From Benincasa hispida (Eukaryota > Streptophyta > Magnoliopsida > Cucurbitales > Cucurbitaceae), in assembly GCF_009727055.1 (NCBI RefSeq), contig NC_052359.1, positions 22,974,501 to 23,038,500 of the forward strand: DNA of 64,000 nucleotides, written 5' to 3'. Position 1 is the first letter of the stretch. Every line of letters begins with the position of its first letter. The notes beneath the pieces were generated by a model. The model worked only from the letters and a program-made list of their open reading frames with translations, was not told where the DNA came from and searched no databases. Below, one piece after another: positions 58,358 through 64,000 of the stretch. The translations under genes and the position numbers were made by a program.

Positions 58358-58653
58358 ATAGATATGAAGATGAAGTATAAATAACAATGCAAGTATAATA
58401 AAGACCCCGGTAGCAATTTCTTGCTACCAGGCGTTTACACTGTTTCTACTCGTGCTCTAAAGATATTCTCGCTCTTACGAGAGTCGGCCCGCTCTCTGCT
58501 CTTACGCCCCAAGGTTCTCTCTCAAGTTGCCTTGGGTGATCTCTGGCGCCACCACTCTTCTCTTGATCCACCGTAAAATGGAAAAGAAAACTATGAACAG
58601 AAGCAATTGGTTAACTCGTCAACCGATCCACCTTTTCTGAAGAATGCACTTGG

Positions 58654-58661
58654 TATTTATA
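58654..58661 (-). promoter_or_regulatory. TATA box in LTR G, inner copy
   Basis: TATAAATA on minus in 'gccctataaataccaag'; the same place in the unit as 59457..59464. Confidence 0.5.
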
Positions 58662-59456
58662 GGGCATCAATTCCTGATGGGACAGCTTTAATTCCTGATT
58701 GACGCACCGAATGATTGTTACTGATAAAGTTGAATGTACTTTGTGAACGTTATCGTCTGTCAACTTAATTTGGATTCGACTGTCATCAGCTTTCGATCCT
58801 ATCGTGCTTAATTGGCCTTTCACTCAGATGCGCCCACTATGTTGCACTGACCAAGTTGCGGTGATCCTTCTCGGGCGAATGTTTACGAGCACGATCAATG
58901 CAAAGTCTTGCGGTGAAGTTGCGCTCGACCGATAATTTCCTATGATCGCAATCTTGCATTGCGTTAACGCATATTCTACACAAAAATACAAAAATCAATA
59001 GTTCTAATACGCTGACCGCATGCGACCGCAATATTATAAAATTTATGCTTAATGGACGCAATTTAACATATTTTATCAACGCAATCCATCATTGTTTAAT
59101 AACTTATCACTATGATAACGTTCATTTATGCCCGTTATCATATAGATATGAAGATAAAGTACGAAATAACAATGCATGTATATAATAAAGAGCCTGGTAG
59201 CAATCTCTTACTGCTAGGCATTTACACTGTTTCTACTTGTACTCAAAATATAATCTCGCTCTCACGAGAGTCGGCCCGCTCTCTTCTCTTATGCCCAAGG
59301 TTCTCTCTCGAATTTCCCTAAGCGATCTCTGACGCCACCACTCTACTCTTGCTTCGCCTTAAAATGGAAAGGAAAACTATGGACAGAAGCGTGAACTAAA
59401 TGGTGAACTAATCAACTGCTTAACTCGTCAACCCCTTCTCTGAAGAATGCCCTTGG

Positions 59457-59464
59457 TATTTATA
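59457..59464 (-). promoter_or_regulatory. TATA box in LTR G, outer copy
   Basis: TATAAATA on minus in 'gctctataaataccaag'. Confidence 0.5.
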
Positions 59465-59973
59465 GAGCATCCATGGTGAAAGGCGGTTTCTCTCTCCTGG
59501 TTATACAGATGGGACAACTTTAATTCCTGACTGATGTGCCGGATAATTGTTACCGATAAAGCTGAATGTATTTTGTGACCGTTATTGGCTGTCAACTTAA
59601 TTTGGATTCAACTGTCATCAGCTTTTTGTCCCATCGCTTTTAATTATCCTTTCACTCAGATGCATCCACCATGTTGCGCTGATCAAGTTGCGGTAATCCT
59701 TCTCGGACGAATGTTTGCACGCACGATCAATGCAAAGCCTTACGGTGAAGTTGCACTCGACCAATGAATTCCTATGATCGCAATCTTTGCATTGCATTAA
59801 CGCATATTCTGCACAAAAATACAAAAACCAACTGTTCTAATGCGCTGAACGCATGCGACCGCAATATTATGAAATTGATGCTTAAGGGATGCAAAGTAAC
59901 ATATTTCATCAAAGTAATCTAACATTGTTTAAGAACTTAACACTATGATAACATGCATTTCTGCCCGTTATCA

Positions 59974-60153
59974 ATACTCGAACTTGATCCATGTTTTATG
60001 TCATCACATAAAGTTCAAGTCTACATTAAATAGCCTTAGGACCTTAGTTTATTGGATTCAAGATTACAATTTCAATAACAATTTTATCGAAAAACAAAAC
60101 AGAATATGTTTATTAATTTACAAACTACGAGTTTTAGGATATAAAATCCAACA
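59974..60153 (-). mobile_element. Copia LTR H, 5' end
   Basis: On plus it ends 'aaatccaaca' next to the right ATAGT; on minus it reads TGTTGGATTTTATATCC, like LTR C's TGTTGGGTTTTATGTCC. 180 bases remain before the Athila-like block. Confidence 0.72.
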
Positions 60154-61375
60154 ATAGTTGATTTTTAATTGTTTCTTTTATTTATAGTTGTTATAATTTA
60201 ATGAAATTAGAATTAAAATCAATAATAAAGAGTTGCATGCAAGCCTTAGGCTATAATCATTTTTAAAATTATTTAAAACTATGATTGAGATAAACCTGAG
60301 ATCACATTTCTAATGAGATTAGAAATCTAAGTTTAATCTTTTAAATCGATTTAATAGTATATGATTCTTAATAAAAGATTAAATATGTAACAAATGTATT
60401 TATAAGGGACCTTTTGTCTAAGGCGGGTTCTGGCTAGGCTGGGGTACTTAAGTCGATGGAAACATCACACCCCTACCTGGGAACCTACTTGGAAAGGTGA
60501 ATTAGATAGATTTGTTACATGCATGCAAGTTTGATCAACGTCTATTAAACAGTTTAATGAGACTTTGATCACAATTGTTTAATCATCAAAGACACGAGTT
60601 GTTTTTTAGCAAATTAAATAAACACTTAGATAAAATAAGTAGTCAGATTTTCCCAAGTTAATTAACCCTAGGTAGAACACTCAGTAGGAGGAAAATGAGG
60701 TATATGATACTTCATTTTAACCTCTACACGTTTCTCCCTAAAAGTTCACACCATGAGATCTACTCTTGGCCTCGAGGCACCATGGGTGTCCTCTACCGGT
60801 GGCATTTGGCTAGGTCAATATCAAGGTGAGTGGAAAGAGTGTTTATAGTAAGTGGGAGTGGGACGTGCAACAATACATCCCTCGGTTTCTCTCATTAGGT
60901 TGAATAAAGTTTGATGCATCACCTTGTGGCATCATGGGTGTCCCCCTAAAGGATGGTTGTATTGCATTACGCTTTATTTAATCTCTAAAAGTGGATAAGG
61001 TTGCTTTAGTTTCATGTTCCAATAAGCTTTTCCCTACAGTTGGCTCGCAGAACTCTAGAACCTAAAATGAAGGGTTACACTTATACAAAATTGTTAAGGA
61101 TGTTAACAAATTCTGGACCGAACAATGGTGACTATTAGTTATAGTGACAAGGAGTTGGTTTTGTCTAATGGTTGAGAATGTCTCATTTCAGTGAAGGGGC
61201 ACTTAATCACCCTATGGTGACTTTTGTCCTGCCTCACTAAAGCATCATTGCAAAATAGATGTCACTTAGGGTACACTAGACTATTTTGCTAAAAATTGAT
61301 TGGTGGTTTTCTTAAAAGTGGTTTAATGCAAGAAGACTAAAATAAGTTTGTTCTTTTTTAGCAATTTCATTTATA
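60154..61375 (+). mobile_element. Element I leader, second part, with acceptor-like end
   Basis: The first five bases are the right ATAGT duplication. Landmarks follow B's leader in order: 'aggctggggtacttaag' (60435), 'cacccctacctggg' (60467), the 'actcagtaggaggaaaatg' block (60679), 'gttcacaccatgagatc' (60744), 'gaacaatggtgac' (61124, the empty site of the solo LTR in B) and 'gatgtcacttagggtacact' (61258). It ends 'gttcttttttag' with AG at 61360..61361, just before the gag ATG. Confidence 0.78.
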
Positions 61376-62711
61376 ATGGCTACCGTTACTCTAAGTTTAC
61401 TAGCCGTCGATAAATTAACAGGTGAAAACTACACTAGTTGGAAAAATACAATCAATACTATTCTAATCTCAATGACCTTTGCTTTGTCCTGATGGAGGAA
61501 TGTCCTCCTATTCCACCTCCCAATGCTCCTCAAAATGTTCGGGAAGCATATGAGCGCTGGACAAGGGCAAACGAAAAGGCCCGAGCGTATATCTTGGCAA
61601 ACCTTAATGAAGTCTTGGCCAAGAAGCATGAGCCCATGCTCACAGTCCGGAGATCATGGAGTCCCTGAGGGGAATGCTCGGACAATTGTCTGCACAGCTC
61701 AAACATGATGCTCTCAAGTACATCTTCAATGGCCGTATGCAAAAGGAGGCATCTATCCAAGACATGTTCTCAACATGATTATCCACTTCAACGTGGCGGA
61801 GATAATGAGTCAAGCATCGATGAGGCGAACTAGGTTAGCATAATACTAGAATCTTTACTTGAAAGTTTCCGGCACTTCCGTAGCAATGCTGTTTTGAACA
61901 GATTTGACTATAACTACCCTGCTCAATAAGCTATAGACTTTCCAACCCTTGTTGAAAAGAAAGGAGAAGAAGGGTGAAGCAAATGTTGTTTCATCTTCTA
62001 AAAGGTTCCCCAAAGATTCGACCTCTAGAACTAAGTCTGTACCTTCTTCCTCCGACACCAAAAAGTGGAAGAAGAAGAAGGGTGGAAAGGGGAAGGCTAC
62101 TAACCTAGTAGTTACTGCACCAAGGGGTAGACAACCCGTTCAGGCTAACAAAGGAAAATGTTTCCATTGCAACCAAGATGGACACTGGAAGAGAAATTGC
62201 CCCAAATATTTAGCAGAAAAGAAGAAGTCCAAACAAGGTAATTATGATTTGCTTGTATTGGAAACTTGTTTAGTGGAGAATGATGATTCTGCCTGGATTA
62301 TTGACTCTGAGGCCATTAACCATGTTTGTTCTTCATTTCAGGGAATTAGTTCTTGGCGGCAACTAGATGCTGGTGACATGACGTTGCGAGTTGGAACAGG
62401 GCACATCGTCTCAGCTGTGGCAGTGGGAGGTATCTAGTTGACTTTACAGAACAAATTTTTTATTTCGAAAGATGTATTATAGTTTCTGGACAAAAAAGAA
62501 CTTAGTTTCTGTAAAGTGCTTGTTAGAACATTATTATAATATCAACTTTTCTTTCAATAAAGTGTTTATTAAAAAGAATGGTGTTGATATTTGTTCTGCA
62601 AAACTGGAAAATAATTTATATGTACTAAGGCTGTTAGCAACAAATGCCCTCCATATCATAGAGATATTTAAAACTGTAGTAACTCAACATAAAAGACTTA
62701 GAAGTTCTCTT
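61376..62711 (+). pseudogene. Copia gag-protease of element I, inactivated and cut
   Basis: ATG at 61376 opens gag ('MATVTLSLLAVDKLTGENY', with the conserved SWKNTI next). A frameshift near 61470 moves the frame, which then reads 'NEVLAKKHEPMLT' and shifts again near 61648; a piece equal to B's 27880..28020 is missing near 61800. The frame 61949..62437 is open and carries a Lys-rich linker, a CCHC zinc knuckle at 62159..62200 ('CFHCNQDGHWKRNC') and the protease site, which reads 'DSEAINH' (62303..62323) where the family has DSGATNH. The Gly to Glu change should abolish activity. It continues into the region before integrase ('SAKLENNLYVLRLL', 62597..62640) and is cut at 62711 by element J. 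Integrase and RT are not in the window. Confidence 0.9.
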
Positions 62712-63285
62712 TGTTGGGATTGGTGTCCTAATTCTCCCGGAGTCTCATAGTTTGTAAATTGTACACTTTGTTATGAATAAAATAAGAGTTATTTTATTTG
62801 GCATTTACTCATATCCAATAAACAAAGCTCTATGGTTATTGTATATAAACTTAAGCATATATATGAGATATACAAGTGGATCATGCCTTAAGTGATAACC
62901 TAAAAAGGTCTGTAGTATAAGGATTAAGTAGGGATACCTGATCCTGGTGACACTATAGATATGGCCTGCTTTGTAGAGGTTTGCAAGTGTTGTGAACTAC
63001 TACAGATGGTAGATCCTAACCATTCATGTGGAGACATACAAGCGAGGGTGTCTTATACAAAGAGTTTGTATAAGACCGAACCACGAGATGACTAGTCTCT
63101 TTATATAACGCCATTGATACTTGAGACTTACATCTCACCTAAACGACCATAGGTGCATGACCTCAATCCTGAGTGTTTTGGGAACTCCTACCTTTAAGGG
63201 TGGTCCTTTGATTAGTATGAGTGAGAGTGGCCAAATTGCCAACTCAACAAGCCAACCTTTTTAAGAATTTGTCTGATTTGGGAGC
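62712..63285 (+). mobile_element. 5' LTR stub of copia element J
   Basis: It starts TGTTGGGATTGGTGTCC, matching the start of LTR O read on minus (51965 leftward), and runs through the standard blocks to 'gtctgatttgggagcgg', then jumps to leader-type sequence. It is the same kind of LTR-to-leader fusion as in element B but with a different breakpoint. Confidence 0.8.
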
Positions 63286-64000
63286 GGTTCTCAGTGAAGA
63301 AGAAGACCAAGAGTTGGTCGTATCGTGTAGCCTAAGGTAAACAATCGTTGGGATTTGGCTAAACGATCGTGTAGATTTTTCTATGCGATCGTGTAGTATT
63401 TACTAAATGATTGTTTAGTTAATGCTAAACGATGGGGTAAAGTGTTTTCTCTATCACGTAGTGTTGGTTGTTCTATTGCGTGGACGCTGGAGGTAAACGA
63501 TCGAGTGGGAGCATTTGATGCTCATTGTTTAATAAAAGACGCGTTCACTAAACAATCATATAGTTATCATGCTCATTGCATAGTCACTGACTACGCGATC
63601 ACGCGGTATACGATACTTAGGCGCTCGCTCAATGATCGTTTAGACGATTGTGCTTCACCACATCATTGTCGTTTAGACGATCATTTAAGGTTTGCGTTAT
63701 GCATTGCACGCTGCACGATCGCGTACCTCATGCTTCATTGCATAGTAAAAGGTACACGATCGTTGCTAAACGATCATTTAGCTCTAGAAGCGTAAGTAAA
63801 CGATTGAGTAAAGCATTTACTCTTTCGTGTAGACGATCGCTTGGTGTTTGGTACATGATCAGTGGAGACGCGAACTTCGACCGGATAATTCAAGACCCGG
63901 TTTGCCTGTTTGAACTAGAGACTCTTTGTTTTTGTAATAGTTAGCTTTTAGTTTTGAGGATTTAAGGCTAATCATCCCGGTTCATCAATTTTTACTTAAT
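63286..64000 (+). mobile_element. Element J leader, running off the window
   Basis: It holds a dense motif cluster (63330..63870) and then 'agacccggtttgcctgttt' (63892) and 'gtaatagttagc' (63936), as in leaders B and I. The two overlapping frames 63442..63795 and 63648..63944 cross the cluster and are products of its repeat structure, not genes. Confidence 0.7.
63330..63870. repeat. ACGATCGT motif cluster (leader J), the largest
   Basis: About fifteen units in 540 bases, e.g. 'ctaaacgatcgtgtag' (63358), 'tatgcgatcgtgtag' (63382), 'gtaaacgatcgagtgg' (63494), 'gcacgatcgcgtacc' (63713), 'tacacgatcgttgctaaacg' (63753) and 'tagacgatcgcttgg' (63830), with many one- or two-base variants. Some lie head to head ('cgtttagacgatcatttaag', 63670). 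Confidence 0.8.

Larger units (their letters stand above)
58358..59973 (-). repeat. Tandem duplication of the LTR G 5' half (with TATA boxes)
   Basis: Two direct copies, 58358..59140 and 59142..59973, each ending on plus with GCCCGTTATCA, the reverse of the LTR start TGATAACGGGC (F starts TGATGACGGGC). Shared blocks include 'acgagagtcggcccgctctc' (58479 and 59264) and 'atcaatgcaaag' (58892 and 59728). Each copy has a minus TATA box TATAAATA (58654..58661 and 59457..59464). Frames inside (58611..58823, 58837..59079, 59618..59824) are paired between copies only because the DNA is duplicated. Confidence 0.8.
54306..60153 (-). mobile_element. Composite insertion: copia LTR H ends around rearranged Athila-like element G
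   Basis: 5848 bases between ATAGT duplications. The outermost parts are the two ends of one reverse copia LTR (54306..54594 and 59974..60153), starting TGATGG and ending CCAACA on plus. Between them lies Athila/Tat-like material related to F: a forward LTR fragment interrupted by a library adapter (54595..55783), internal sequence reading leftward with its primer site (55784..56660), and a leftward LTR with both halves duplicated in tandem (56661..59973). No coding region is found. Because of the adapter, the order inside 54595..58360 is not trustworthy. Confidence 0.7.

Noticed and set aside
58611..59824. Paired minus-strand frames in the LTR G repeats as a duplicated gene
   Set aside because: Their similarity follows from the DNA duplication; start, length and frame differ between copies, and they sit in an LTR with a TATA box.
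63330..63870. Regularly spaced repeats that could suggest a CRISPR array
   Set aside because: Units are short, variable and palindromic, spacing is irregular, and the context is a plant LTR retrotransposon.
63442..63944. Two long overlapping open frames in leader J (and 23315..23654 in leader B)
   Set aside because: They lie over the ACGATCGT clusters, whose repeats lack stop codons in some frames. Their residues are repeat-derived (RS/DH strings) and not matched between copies.

Overview
The window is nuclear DNA of a flowering plant, almost certainly a eudicot. The evidence is one intron-containing plant cytosolic ribosomal stalk protein gene (RPP1, minus strand, 46756..47657) with a telo-box/site II promoter, set in wall-to-wall LTR retrotransposon sequence with plant-type tRNA primer sites. 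The LTR families remind me of cucurbit genomes, but that is an unverified recollection. There are no rRNA or tRNA genes, no CRISPR array and no intact transposon ORFs.

Layout. 1..2291: the 3' part of a Ty1/copia LTR, then a minus-strand Ty3/gypsy LTR and leader scrap. 2292..20576: copia element A (plus), carrying two nested insertions: a minus-strand deleted copia element E (2923..6851, TSD CTTTT) inside its 5' LTR, and a non-autonomous Athila/Tat-like element F (8810..14168) inside its leader. A's gag-pol is dead (15535..19097). 20577..22242: unassigned DNA around a gypsy RT/RNase H scrap (minus). 22243..34692: a copia LTR (C) split by copia element B (23009..33506), which itself holds a solo LTR (25063..27190, TSD CAATG). 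34693..36249: a reverse copia LTR with a 10-N gap. 36250..39555: the 5' two-thirds of a gypsy element on minus (K). 39556..42882: two copia LTRs facing each other. 42883..44868: a gypsy RT-RNase H-integrase fragment on plus (L). 44869..49008: the low-repeat island with RPP1 and a possible MULE-like scrap. 49009..62711: copia element I (plus), with a reverse solo LTR in its 5' LTR and a 5.8 kb composite insertion in its leader (54306..60153, TSD ATAGT). 62712..64000: the start of a further copia element J.

How the parts work together. The copia elements share one architecture: LTRs of about 2 kb beginning TGTTGGG, a tRNA-iMet primer site, and a leader of about 2 kb before gag-pol. A splice-donor-like AAAG|GT near the LTR end and an acceptor-like pyrimidine-AG just before the gag ATG suggest that the leader is an intron. 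Both LTR and leader carry clusters of a palindromic ACGATCGT motif. All coding regions are broken, so any activity would depend on proteins supplied from elsewhere.

Most important caveat: 55014..55051 is an exact pair of inverted 19-base Tn5 mosaic ends, which is the Nextera mate-pair junction adapter. It replaces about 350 bases of a repeat, so the assembly is wrong at that point and the arrangement around it (about 54595..58360) should not be taken as genomic.
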